64,000 bases of DNA from Dendrophyllia cribrosa (taxonomy: Eukaryota > Cnidaria > Anthozoa > Scleractinia > Dendrophylliidae): contig JAJLRJ010000014.1 in the NCBI GenBank assembly GCA_024195265.1, positions 13,102,562-13,166,561 of the forward strand, in the 5' to 3' direction. Positions 46,521 to 59,114 of the stretch are shown in pieces. Each line of letters begins with the position of its first letter. Position 1 is the first letter of the stretch. The notes below the pieces were generated by a model that saw nothing but the letters and a program-made list of their open reading frames with translations, did not search any database and was not told the DNA's origin. Made by a program: the position numbers and the translations under genes.

Positions 46521-47130
46521 CAAGTTATGCATTCATGTGCGTATGAAGCTGGTCGGATTATTCGCGCATGCGCAAAGTTTTAGCAATGGAGTTTAAATAT
46601 GAGCAGCAAAGCCACACCGCTTCTGCCACTTCACTGCTGATCCAGTTACCTTATCATGGTGTTCAAAATACATATTTTTACAAAAGCTGCTGAACAGCAT
46701 TCAGCTTGTTTTTCTTGGTTCCTTTTGCAATGGTTCGACATTTTTCCTAAAATAAACTCTCAGATATCAGCTAAGCACCCTTGTTTCTGTATTAATTGCT
46801 ATAAGTGGCTTAAATTTGTGGAAAAAAAGACACTTGACTTATAGGTCAATAAATAAAGTAGTTCCCTATTTTTCTCAGATGTAATCCTTACAAGCAGACA
46901 TGTCGAACGATGACAATAAGCAAAACGTTATAATGACGTCAATAAAGATACAGTGACCTCCTCCTGTAATGGGACAATGGGATAAAAAATTTGGTGTCCC
47001 TAATCGAGACTCTATACAATTTTATAAAATTCTCAGGAACTCTTATTCCCGCGGACTTCAACTCCTGACTCAGGAATGGGGTACCCATTATAGTGTTTCT
47101 TCACTGCGACCCTAAAATTGAGGCAATTCT

Positions 47131-47356
47131 TTAGTGTGAGGCATCATCACTGCTTTCGTCATCACAGATCGAGGCTTTTTCAAGCTCTTGTAGTACTTTT
47201 TTAGCTTTCTCCTCCTCTTTGCTCCAAAGCTCATATGTCTGAAAGCAGAGGACCTCTTGAGCATGATCCTTAGTCCAGCTCTCAAACATGTCTCCGCCCA
47301 GTTCTTTGTGAAGTTCACTTCGTTGTTTATGAGATTTTGTGACTTCGTTGCTCATT
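47131..47356 (-). CDS. Last exon of the EF-hand-like gene, copy B
   Basis: Acceptor ...ctctggtcctttag, then A completing CGA, then MSNEVTKSHKQRSELHK and on to the stop. It is rich in E, K and helix formers, with one W-S-K-E-E-E-K-A-K-K segment and an acidic C-terminus. The internal ATG could also act as a start, giving 74 residues. Confidence 0.62.
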
Positions 47357-50300
47357 CTAAAGGACCAGAGAAATGTAATCGTACTTTAAACTTAAGTCCG
47401 TAAGATCAGGAAGGGTAGACTGGACTGTGGACTGACCTGTGGACTGGACTTTGCATAATGGAATGTGGACTGCTAACTTCAGACCGTGAAAAGGTTACTG
47501 TGAAGTGTGGACTGGACCATGAACCAGTGGCCGGTGGATTAGACTACCGTAAAATCCCGGTTATAAGCACCCCCCCCCCCCCCCCTCCCCTGCTTATAAG
47601 CCCCCCAGGTTATAGGCCCATCAGTTTGGTAACAAAACAATATTCAGGTTGTACCCCCTCCTATATATAAACCCACCAGGAATTTAACAGGAATTATTTA
47701 CAATATATGCACCAAATTAACTAAAACGATGTTTATTTATCACAGTTTTTTTTTTGCTCGACAGTCAAAAAACCCTTATGAAGTTGTATAAGCCCAGGTC
47801 TTATAACAGGGATTTTACGGTATGCCTATGGCCTTTTTTGGTCTCTTTAGGACCCATGAACTGAGGTGTCCATATTATGGAGGTAGAGTTTGTATGAATT
47901 TTGTTCTCTTTAGGAGCAAGTTCAAACTAAGTAAGTTGGACATATTATGGTTCTTTCTGTGTGTAACGGAGCACAGATGATGTAAAACAAAAGGAACAAA
48001 GAACGACAATAATACAAATGCAAAACAAGACCAAAAATACAATACCTCACAAACAATAGAAGACAATGAGTACCGGTACACGCAGAAAGACCCCATATTA
48101 TGGAGAAAGAGTTCATATAAATTTTGGTTCTTAGGACCGATTTGAATTAAGGTGTCTGCATTATAGAAGTAAAGTAGTTTGTATGAATTTTGGTCTCTTT
48201 ACTTTAGGACCAAGTGACGTGTCTAATCTAAGGTGCCTGTTTTATGGAGGCTGTGTCCATAAGGAGAAATTTGGCTGCATATAATATTTTAGTGTTCAAT
48301 ACCAGATCATGTTTTTGGGAACAAAACAACATGGTATTTTGGCTACCTGTGAGGGATATTATAATACACAAATAAAACATAAAGAGTAATTTATATATGT
48401 ACAACTGATCAAATAAAAGCCTTCTGGTCCCGGTTATTTGTTACAGCACTATCCACTGGATGAATCTCTATCTAGTAGATAACTCGATAATATTGATTTT
48501 GTGTAACCTTTATCCACTGGATAGTGATTTATCTGTTGGATAACATTAACCACTCTTTAAATTATTCATCATCATCATCATATCTTTATTAACACGTCAG
48601 AAGACATAGCCGAGGTTTAACCCTCTACTAATTGAAGGGCTCCCTGCAGGAACGTCCTTAGTATGTTTTTGGTAACTTTCACTAAAATTGTATTTTTTAG
48701 GCTTTTAAAAGCACAGTTTTGTCAAATTAATGATTTATTATTTTTAAGGTACTTAAAACAGCTCCAAAATGGGATGAAAATCCACATCTTTGAGAAAATG
48801 TTTTGGGCTCCTATGACACCCTATGGCCCCCAGGACACCCTATGTATCTTTTCCAAAAAATATATAAATATTCTGTTCAAAGATAGAAGATTTGTTGACC
48901 TGGTTTAAATCCTTTCAGTCATATTTACATGATCCAGTCATGATTTTGGCAAGTGAGTCCCTTTTGCGGCCAAAAATCCAAGATTTCAGTGAAAATTTTC
49001 CAAAAATGTACTTAGGGCGTTATTGCTTAGGACGTTATTGCAGGGAGCCCTTCAACCTATCTAAGGGCGCTTACCATTTGTCAGAACTGGCCGGCCAGAA
49101 CAGTCAGCTAGTAAACAAAATGCGCCTTTTTCAAGACCTGTTCCTGCAAGTCCATCAAAATGATGCATGCTATCTATGGATTGATCAGTCTGGATGCCCC
49201 ATTCCAAAAATTAGGGGCATACAATTTACCAATTGACCGGTGGCCCGGCCGGCCAGTTCTGCAAAATAGTAAGCGCCCTAAGAAAACATAGTAAGATAAT
49301 ATAATAGAATATTAAATAATTAAATAATAACAAGGAGTAGGCAGTTTAAAAAACAGTCCTGTTTATTGGCCTGAAACAAGTATAATTTCAAACAAACAAG
49401 TATAGTAGCATCTGAAATAGGGTCAAGGGTTGGACAACACAACATATTAAACCAGGGGTGTGTCTTCTAAAGAGAATATTAAGTTCATGTTCTATTGGGA
49501 TCAACCGTTTTCGGTTGGTTGGGCTGGTTGGATATTTTTTTGTGTTCTATTGGGAAAAAACCGTTTTCAGTTGGTTTGGTTGATCAACCATTTCAACCAG
49601 CTCTGAACCTGGTTGAAATGGTAGAAATGGTTGAAACCGAAAATGGTTGAAAAGTGTTCTATTGGGACACCTCAACCAAATCAACCAAAACCGGTTTAGG
49701 TTGAAACAGTTGTCCCCAATAGAACACGACCTTAATCTGTTTAAGATGAATCTTAATTCTTAATACAAGAATGAACATCTCTATTTAAGACCAATGATAC
49801 TTCTAATGATAATATTAAATTTCATGAAAAAGTCCAAATTTTTAATGTAAAAATTTCCCTTTCTAACAAGAATATTAAAGTTTCTTGAAAAGAATCCTGA
49901 TTCTTTAGCCAAGAATTTAAAAACAACTTAAAATCTCCTCTCAAGATTTATAATTTTTCTCTGGGGATGAAGAATTGTTATGTTCTTCCTGACAAAACAT
50001 TTTTCTTCGATTAAGAATATATTATCTTCTGAAAAGAAACTACTGGTAAGTTAATAGTGCGGTACTAACCGTTCACTCTCATTTAGAGCACGTTGGTAGA
50101 ATCTGTTCATTCTCTCAGCATCTAAGACAGCACCATCAGAGTTAGCGTCAGAAATCTATTAGCAATAAAAAATTAATCTAATTTCAGTGGTTTCATCAGA
50201 AGGTAACTACCGGCAGTGTATAGGCATCTATTTGAACTCAAACTGCCACCTTCTTTGCCTTGATTTTCACCTCAATGCTTATACCGGTAAGTATTGAAGC

Positions 50301-51779
50301 TGTTGAAGGGCTGGGTGCATAACTGCCTTATGTCCAGTTTTGGGCTGTTTTTTTTTCACATTTACATTCACAGTGATGGGAAACTGTTGTGTAGTATTAG
50401 ATTAGATTAGTTTTTTTGTTTTTTTTTGTTTTTGTTTTTTTGCATAGATTTGCCTCATGTTTAGCATGTGAACTGCAAATTAATTGCAAAACATTGCTCT
50501 GAATTTTTTTCCACTGGTTTTTGCTTCGTTTTCGAGAAAACCTCACAGTTACTAGCGGCCTCTTTTGCAAAAAAAAAAACTTTTGTTTCTCCGACACTAC
50601 ACTTTCAGAGATTGGGAAGGCAAACCAGGCAAATGGGCCTAAAGCCCCTTGCTTTGAAAAGTTATGGGCCATTTCCAAAAAATATGGGCCACTAAAGTTA
50701 ATACCTACAAATGTACTAACATATAGAGAAACGTATAAAGAAGAAGAAACTGATACGGTACAAACAACTAACGTGCAGAGAAATGCAGAGAAGACAAAAC
50801 TGATACCGTACGAACGACTAACGTATGGAGAAACATGGAGAGGACAAAACTAATACGTATGAACATACTAAAGTACACAGAAACGTTGAGAATAAAAAAC
50901 TGATATGGTACGAACAACTAACGTGAGGAAAAACGTCTAGACTATTGACGGACAAACGTGGAAAAGGCAAAACAAATGCCATATAAATGTACTAATTCTC
51001 GCGACTCTTTCATTACATATCACGCACAATGGCCCATCTTGGGCCCAGTAAGTTACTTTAAATTACAATGCGCCATTTTAGGACATTATGCGCCATATGC
51101 GCATGGCGCACAGCCTTCCAAATCCCTGCACTTTGTCTTGATTGTCACTTTAATGCTTATGAGAATTGTCTTAACTGCAGCCTACATGTATTTCAGCTAG
51201 CTCTAACATGTAGTTAAAAAATAAGGTTATTGAAACCCTTGAATTTTTATAGGCTGAGAAAAAAACTGACAGCTACCTGTGGGTATTGGAGGCACGAGGA
51301 AACAAGTCAGCCAATCAAACTATTAAAGGGTCAATGTCATGGGGATTTTGACATTTTTAGGCCAAAAACTGACCCAAATAAGTCGAGTCAAATTTATCAA
51401 CCCAGAAGCCCAGAATTATCCCGGGAGAATAGCCCAATTTCGATATATTAAAATTCAACTTGAAACAAAAGACATTACTACGAGGCTTAGGGGAATAAAC
51501 CATATAAATCCTACTATCATTCCCCTAAGCCTCGTAGTGATGTCTTCTGTTTCAAGTTGAATTTTAATATATCGAAATTGGGCTATTGTGCTGGTTTGAG
51601 GCAAAGAACGCGACCACAACTGACAAGGCTCAGTTAAAACTTAATACTGCACCTTGAAAAGCGGCGTAATATTCTGTTTGTATTAAGAAAACTCCTCAAC
51701 TCACTTCGAGTGCTTGTGTTTTACATGCATCCTCAACAAACTGTCTCAAATTATCGTCTCGTTTCTCGCCGTCCGCCAT
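47131..51779 (-). CDS. Small EF-hand-like protein, 3 exons, 128 aa, copy B (gene-level entry)
   Basis: Exons in transcript order: 51779-51705 (ATG, 25 codons), 50155-50070 and 47356-47131 (stop). Their phases fit (0/0, then 2/2) and the total is 387 bases, 128 residues plus stop. The protein starts MADGEKRDDNLRQFVED. Its second exon holds D-A-N-S-D-G-A-V-L-D-A-E, which fits the 12-residue EF-hand loop (D1, N3, D5, G6, V8, E12). The long last exon is charged and helical and ends acidic (D-D-E-S-S-D-D-A-S-H). There is no signal peptide or membrane segment, so a soluble cytoplasmic or nuclear protein is likely. I do not recognise the family. It is tail-to-tail with the channel gene. Extra exons between those listed cannot be excluded. 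Confidence 0.6.
47547..47820. mobile_element. TA-flanked MITE with poly-C, copy B
   Basis: Duplicate of 14357-14632 with a shorter C run. Confidence 0.8.
48632..49055. mobile_element. Inverted-repeat element, copy B
   Basis: Duplicate of 15444-15867. Confidence 0.73.
49065..49278. mobile_element. PIF/Harbinger-like MITE (TAA target), copy B
   Basis: Duplicate of 15877-16090. Confidence 0.75.
50070..50155 (-). CDS. Exon 2 (EF-hand loop), copy B
   Basis: Acceptor ...attgctaatag, donor CG|gttagt; 86 bases. It encodes ISDANSDGAVLDAERM, then N-R-F-Y-Q-R-A-L-N-E-S-E. The twelve residues from D to E fit an EF-hand calcium loop, followed by a helix as expected. It is too short to appear as a stand-alone reading frame. 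Confidence 0.62.
51430..51585. repeat. 156-bp hairpin, copy B
   Basis: Same hairpin as 18242-18397, here followed by real sequence. Confidence 0.92.
51705..51779 (-). CDS. Exon 1 of the EF-hand-like gene, copy B
   Basis: The start ATG is at 51779-51777 in the context AAGATGGCGG, a good Kozak match. The exon reads MADGEKRDDN...KTQALE and ends GAA|gtgagt in phase 0. It lies 120 bases beyond the end of the duplicated segment, so copy A lacks it. Confidence 0.58.
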
Positions 51780-52143
51780 CTTCAATGATCTTCGTTACCT
51801 GGTTTGTTTTGGAAACAGAAGGACAGCTTTCAATCACATTACATGACGTACAACTTCAACCTCGTTACCAGGGTCTTTTAGTGTCCTCTTGTGTAGCTCG
51901 CTTGTGTTCAGTTTCTTCCGTGTTTCATCGAATGGTCCTTTCAAAAGATTAGTCATTTGAAAGAAATTATCCGTAATCATCGCCTTCCTGGACCTGGAAT
52001 CATGATCACCCATCACCCTTATTCTTCGACTGTCTTCCTAGGCTACGTGCAAACGTCTCTTTCTTACTTGCTTTACTCGCGGTAAAACAAAGCAAAGGAG
52101 ATCGAGCGGCCCTGAAGGGGTAGAATAGGGCTGGGATTTCTAA

Positions 52144-52164
52144 GGGACTGTGCAATAATTACCT

Positions 52165-52199
<35 letters not shown>

Positions 52200-53673
52200 A
52201 AAACGAGAGGGGGGGCACAATGTAAACTCACTCGCCTTAGGGAGGGGGTAACATGTAAATTTCAATTTCTGGATAAGTGGGGGGGGGGGGGGGGGGGCAA
52301 CTGAAAAACTGACTTTAAGACTCAAATACCAAAGATATTTCAATTAAAATTATACTCATTACTTTCCGGACTGCTTTAAATAATACTTATATGGCATTCA
52401 AAAATAAAACAGAACTAACAGTTATTTAATTATAGTAACAGAGCCATGAGCAGTTTCACCAATCTGGTCACATCACTAAAAATGATACTCATTACTTTCT
52501 GGGACTGATTTTGACAATGGCGGATAGTCACTTTTAAAGGGTCACATTTCCGCTCAGAATAAAGGAAAACGCGTCTCAGCTACTTAATTTTCTCAAAATT
52601 TTCTGTGGGGGCATGCCCCCAGACCCCCCTAGGGAAGTGACGCCTGCGGCGTTTCACTCGAGGCGGCTGTGCCGTCGAAAAACTCACTCCTTCCCAGCAA
52701 ATCAACTTGAGAGCTCTAGTGTTCCTAACAGCAAACCAACAACAAATGCCGATTGACATTAAATGTACAGAAATTTTAAGCGCAAAGTAAGCATCACATG
52801 AACCTCAGGACACCCCTCTAGATTCACCACTGGACGTAATTAATAAATTGGAAATGCAGGTAACAAGACTGAAATAGGCCATTTCCGAGTTGCCTTTAGC
52901 CTCTCTATCAAAGCGAGGCTAGGTGCGAAACCTTTCATATGAAAATGAGTTTTCATTTGAATGTGAATGAAAACTCATTTTCATATGAAAGGTTGTGCAC
53001 CTAGCCTCGCTTTGACAACGAGGCGTAACGTAACTCGGAAATGGCCTATTAACTTCACAAGATTATCAAAGTGATACATGTCTTTTTGTTGGTGTTTAAG
53101 AGCTTGATGATAAAAACTCTTCAACTAACTCTTCAGCTTCTCCCATAAAGCATTTAGACTTTAACAGGTCTTCTAAACAAGCTTTTCAGTGTGAGACGTA
53201 AACAAAGCAAGAATATCTAGATCGACATTATCGATCTGTGGCACTCCATATATGTACTTCTCTGGTTCATATTCACCATCAACTGGTGTCCCCCCCAGTG
53301 AAAGAAAAATAACAGAAGCTCTACTCTTTCGATTTTCCACAGCCAAAGAACTCCTTTTTTCTGGCTTTCCTTTTGTCTTCCTTCTTTCTCCTGGATTTTG
53401 TTACGTTGGTTTTTGAACCAATAGAATAGGTGGCCTTGTATTTATTTGATGCAGTTTCAAGGTCCTCAATCAGTTGTACCGGAGGAAGAAATCGAACAAG
53501 TTAACTAGGTATGAGGGAATCAATGAGAGGAGACTTTTTCAAAGTGGGGGGGGGGGGGGGGGGGGGCATCCTTAATGTTATCATTATGTGAGGGGGGGTT
53601 GAACTTAATTTTTGCTTAATGAGAGGGGGGTATGACTTAGGTTTGGGCCACATTGCACCCATTTTACTGCATC

Positions 53674-53739
<66 letters not shown>

Positions 53740-53763
53740 TCCAGGTAATTATTGCACAGTCCC
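52144..53763. mobile_element. PIF/Harbinger-like element with poly-G/poly-C subterminal tracts
   Basis: TAA at 52141-52143 and 53764-53766. Ends GGGACTGTGCAATAATTACC and its exact inverse. Just inside are long G runs (52168-52196 and near 52280), another G run near 53550, and a C run of some 64 bases (53674-53737). These tracts could form quadruplexes or be expanded by slippage. No transposase frame in 1,620 bp. A foldback element is nested at 52873-53050. Confidence 0.75.
52873..53050. mobile_element. Nested foldback MITE
   Basis: 178 bp, almost fully palindromic: AATAGGCCATTTCCGAGTT at the left and its inverse at the right, with GAAAACTCATTTTCATATGA arms at the centre. Confidence 0.8.
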
Positions 53764-53766
53764 TAA

Positions 53767-54911
53767 TCTAAATCTAAATCGAATGCTGTATTTAACTCCC
53801 GCATGGGATATGTAAATACAGGAGCGTGATCAGCGGTCATATTTAGTCATAATAGTGACTGAGAAAATAGATTTGGGTCACTGGAACTGGGAATCCCAAA
53901 CACAAAATTGGGAATGGGAAACATGTCTATACATTACACAACATATATAGTCAACACTCAATAACATTCCTTAACTTATAGAAAGGCTAAAGAAATAATT
54001 TTGATTCAGTAAAAGTCTTAAACGAAACCAGCGCAGTGCATTGACGACTCGCTCTTAGTTCTCCTGTTCTCAGAGTATTTTTCTGCCCTTGCGTGCTAGT
54101 GATTTAGTGTAGTGATATGACCGAGCATTTTCAAACTATCGTAAGGCAACGTGGCGGCGAATACGGGTGAATCTCTTCCAACTGTAGTCGTAGAAATCAA
54201 GTACATTTCTACAAATAACATAGTAATACACACGGAAAATCGTAAATTGGGAGGAGTACTGTAGCTCTTCCAGACCTCTATTTTTATTGGTCCCGTAGTA
54301 CTGTAGCTTCTATTGTGTTTAGGTCTAGGGCTATTGTTTCTGTTGTTTAACCTATTGTTTCGTTAACCAATCACTGAGCTTGTTTGGAAAGGTACAGCCT
54401 CTCCCTAAATTGGACATTCTTTTTAACTGTTCTCCCAAAGCCAAAGAACTGGAGAAAGCATTGTTACAGATAAGTGGAAGTCCTAGAAGAATCCAGTTCA
54501 CTTTTGTCAGTGTTGTACAAAATTTGTTTACCTGCTCTCGGCTTCCATTCACTGGCGGTTTGATCAATTGGCGGATCCACTCCATGGAGGACGAGAGACG
54601 GAGTGAATAGGGGGAGTGAACGGGTGAAAGGGTGGGGAGGCGACATGAAAATGTAATAGACTGAAAAAAAAAATTTCGGCCCCTCGGGTCTCAAGAGAAG
54701 GGGGTGGAGTAGGGGGTTAGCTCCCCCGGGCTCCTCCCCTAGATCCGCTACTGAGAACCGTGCCTTACATGGCCCTGCATGACCCTTTCATGTGTTAGTC
54801 CGGGACAGACAGAGACAACTAAACAATGAACACTTTGGAAATATCTGCAAGGGCAACGAACAATGCAAAGGCGTCGGATCCTGGTGGATCTAGTCAGCAA
54901 ATGTTATATAA
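53767..54911. other. Stretch without supported gene
   Basis: Mostly unique sequence plus, at 54590-54760, a GGGGGAGTAGG-rich stretch of repeat type. The open frames near 54352-54694 on both strands overlap each other, and none has splice or domain support. Confidence 0.4.
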
Positions 54912-55146
54912 TTAGGAAATAACTAATCTAGAAGGCTGACTGTACAACTGGGATTTTGTATATTCTGTCCAATATTTCGTCAGGCACGGCCTGACTTCTT
55001 CAGGGTATACAATGACTACTTGGAGAATGTGTCCCTGAACAGTTCTTTCCAAAGGTTTTTGGGAACGTCTACTTAATTCCGACAATTCAAGGAAGTGAAG
55101 GAACGTAAATCGGCCTTGCCCTCCCCTTGATGTGGCTTTGCTTTTT
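54912..55146 (-). CDS. Candidate fourth exon, 3' border unknown
   Basis: Acceptor ...ttttttgtttgccag ends at 55147. The frame needed by the exon at 58467-58406 is open here and reads KSKATSRGGQGRFTFLHFLE and on. No strong donor is visible, so the low-coordinate border given is simply the end of the open frame. Confidence 0.25.
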
Positions 55147-58100
55147 CTGGCAAACAAAAAAGATTATGTTGAATATTATTCTTTTCCAGTTTAATGCGAA
55201 GGATTATAAAAAATACACCACAGTGGAACCTCTACTTTGGGACACCTCCATTACAGGTCCCGCCGGCAAAACGCTCATATAATCTTTGTAATTATCAGCT
55301 CTATTTAAGGGACACCTCCATTAAGGGGACACTTCTCCTGATCCCGTCCCGCAAAACGCTCATATAATCTTTGTAATTATCAGCTCTATTTAAGGGACAC
55401 CTCCATTAAGGGGACACTTCTCCTGGTCCCGGCCCACAAAACGCTCATATAATCTTTGTTATTATCACCTACACTTCTCTTGGTCCCGATGGTGTCCCTT
55501 TAAAGGAAGTTCTACTGTCGTCTCACCTAAAACTGGTAACCAACCAATCGCATCGCGCGTTATGGAGTCGTTATGGGATCAAAGTGATATACCGTAAGAA
55601 CATTAAATGCCCGTTTACACAGGCGATTTTTTGTGCAATTTTTGTCGCACTTGTCGATGCAATTTTGGTCGCGCGCTAGTTGCGTCTTCAAATCGCATGT
55701 GTAAACGGGCGGCGATTTCAGTGCCATTTGGGTGCGATTTGTCGCGCGATGTCGCAGAGGTTTCGAACATGTTCGAAACCTGATGCAACTTGGCGGCGAT
55801 TTTTGGGAAATCACTGCAAATCAAAGCAAATGTCGCACCCGAATCGAACAGGAAATAGCCGCTAGTTTACACTTGCTTCAAAAGTTGCATTGGAGAGCGC
55901 GACAAATATCGCATCAAACATCATGTGTAAACGGGCCTTAATAGCCATACACAAAAAACAATAGGCCTTATGCATGATGACGCCACCACTTCAAAATTCA
56001 CCACCAAGCCTCGTTTGTACGAAATTCCTTGCAAACCCTTGACAGGTTCACGTTGTTTTCGAGTGGGTATTCTTTTCAACTTTGCTCCTTTGAGAATACA
56101 TTGATGAGATTGTCACAGATTTACACTTCGAAAGCGAGGCTTGGGGGTGAAATAAGCTAGTCTGCCGTAAACATGCATAAGGATATCCAAGTTTCGTCTT
56201 GAAACTTAATATTCATAACAAGCATTATAAATAAACTACCTATCTATTGTTAGAGTACAATACATACACTAAAATTGGGACGACACATGAAAACGAAAAC
56301 CAGCAAAACATAACTGAATGCATCGTGATTCTTTAAAAGCTTTGCTGGTATCACTTTCCAATAATTTTCCTTCGGAACTATTTTTAGTGCCCTAAATTCT
56401 TCCCGCCGTCTTCAGTTATATGTGATTAATTGCATTTTTATAATTATTATTTTTGTATCTTCCGCTTTCATTATTACAAGTGTGAGTTAATTACAATATT
56501 TTTTTGTTACTATCTAAAGTGAGCTATTATAAATGCCTTTAAAGGGGCTGTCGCCATTGATTTTTCAGTGTTTCTTTACAAAGCCCTAAAACACGTCGAT
56601 ATCAATGAACACCCAAAAATAATGGCCCAGTTTTGTTTAAAATTATTCTGCTAGTGCTGTTAGAGCTGCAGATGGCCAGGATTAAATGGATTCCAACTTG
56701 AGAAAAATGGGCCAATTTTTTGTTCCAGTTTATCACCTTGTATCTTGCTAAAACTGGGATTATGGTTTATTCTCTCTTTGAAAATTCGCTTGATTTCACG
56801 GTGCAACTTTTTTCACAACGTTGTGCGCAACAGTTTCAGAAGTAGAATCGAGTTCTACTTTTGCGACGTTGCGCGCAACAAATTGCATTGTGACACCCCC
56901 CCCCTCCAAAAAAAAAAAAAAAAACCTTGTTGCCCGCAACGTTACTCAGTAGAAAAGTTGCACCGTCTGTTGGTTCAAGCTGTATTTTTTTTTTTCAGGC
57001 GAAATTTTTCAACTGCTTAAGTTGATAGCACACTGCGAGGATCGCAAATTTCAGTCTTAAGCATTTGTGCTTGACAATGGTAGTTTGGCGACGTTTGACC
57101 CCAAAACGTTAAAATCTCAGAACATAGCTCCTTTAATGTCCCCAAATCCAATCATTGTGTTTGCTCGCGTTTCCCCCTTTTCTTTCCGATATACTATTTC
57201 CTCTTTGGGATTTTATAACTTAAAAGAGAATATTAATTTGAGGCTTCCTTCGAAAAAAACAAAAACAAAAACAAAAACAAAAACCTAAGGGTAAAAACAA
57301 TTGCCTGTGCAGGGGGAATGGCCCACGATGAAACCTGCCAAATGAAAGAAGCCTTTATCTATCCTTGGATCACTGTAAAATGTCAACTTGGCATAAACTA
57401 CAAGAAACCATCTTTCAACAACGTTTTCATGAACTTTGTATCTTAGACAAGTCTCTGGGCCTGTTTCGTCTTGATATTCTTGTAAAAGGAGTATTCTCCA
57501 AGCAGAAACTGGAGAAAAATCTTCATCCTTTGAGACCAAGGTACTCCTGTAAATTGCCAAAGGTCTTTCCAGGTTCTGCGGAAGGAAAGAAAAATGTCAT
57601 ACAACTGCATCATTCAAGTTCAGTAAGAAATTCAAGTCTAGCTCATAAATTGCTGGCGATTATCTCTGTTTTGATATAGTAATAGGATTCATACCAGGGT
57701 GCAAAAATGCATTTGTGAATTTTAAAGTTTCTGCTTAGCAATTTTCGGTTCCTGTCTTCAAGGTGGTTCTAACTTTTGAGTCTGTGTTTAAAATCGTAGT
57801 GTCACAATTCAAATGAAAGATACTGAGCAGTACTTTCCTGTGGTGCTGTGTTATACTGTACAAGGTGGTTCTGTGGAGAAAATCTTAAAGTGACACCATT
57901 CAAGTGAAAGCTACTGAGCAATAATTACTTGTGGTATTGTTTAGTTTGTGTTTATTGATGAAATCAAATTGTACTAAAGTGTGAACATACAAATGAAAGT
58001 TAATGAGCAATATAATTTCCTGTTATGAGGTTTCTCTCTAAACATCATTTGCAATTTTTTTTTCAGTTTGAGCCTCGAAACTCTTAAAACAAAAACATGT

Positions 58101-59060
58101 TAGAAAGTGTTAACTTAGAGCGGTTTTCAATCGAGTGTTGTAAAACCAAAACCAAAGTGAAATCACTCTGACCAATCACAAGAGGCACTGACAATCTACT
58201 GAACCAATCAGAACTCAAAACAAATACGTGCGTGACGTACGAACACGTCACAATTGGTTTTGCTTCTGATTGGTTTAAAAATTTGCACGCGATTTCTTAG
58301 CCAATCACAAGCCGCAGCAATGCAAAACCAAAACAATCCCGAAATTACTTTTCGACACTCAATTGAGAACCGCTCTAAGGAAAAGTAATTTTGCATCTGG
58401 CTAACCTGTGAAGTGTTCGGCCATCAGACGAATAGTAAGTAGTTCCACCGTCAGTTATAATCTTGAACTGAAAAAAGGTTAACTAAAAAAGGACACAAAG
58501 AGTAGAAATTAGCAATCTAATTTCAGAATCTTGATTAATATAACATGCACCAATCATACTTTGACGTATACACTAAGCATATATTAGTCTCCTACACAGC
58601 CATTATTTGTATCGTCACGCAACGCTCCTCCCGTTGCGTGACAATTCAAAAAACGGCTGCGTAGGAGATTAAGTATATGTTCGTGCTGGCCGACCTGGCA
58701 GAACTGAAGGAGGTACAATTGTGGAGTAAGGAAAATCGTTCCTGCAGTGCGACTTTTCTTCAATATGTTGAGATTCTGTTCTAGTCTCCTATGCAACGTC
58801 GCCAAATTTTGAATCAGTCTAAACTAGAATGAGTAGGGGTCGCCCCCGCAAACATGGAGAAGGACAACAGAAAAAGAGCTAAAAGTGATGGGTCTTAAAA
58901 CCTAGGCAGAGGCTGCGACTGTGGCAGCTGATAGGACAGCATGAAAACGGTGAGTATGCTGCCCTGTTCTTCAGGAGAGGACGACGATGATGATGATGGT
59001 GCTACGATGACGATATGATGATGATGATGATGATGGTGATGACGATGACGATGACGATGG

Positions 59061-59114
<54 letters not shown>

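Larger units (their letters stand above)
33212..51585 (+). repeat. 18.4-kb duplicated segment, copy B
   Basis: Partner of 1-18397. This copy continues without a break into unique sequence on both sides: the SEA and FN3 exons upstream and exon 1 of the EF-hand-like gene downstream. It is therefore the complete locus. Confidence 0.97.

Noticed and set aside
52140..52343. Proline-rich minus-strand frame
   Set aside because: It is the translation of G runs inside a transposon.
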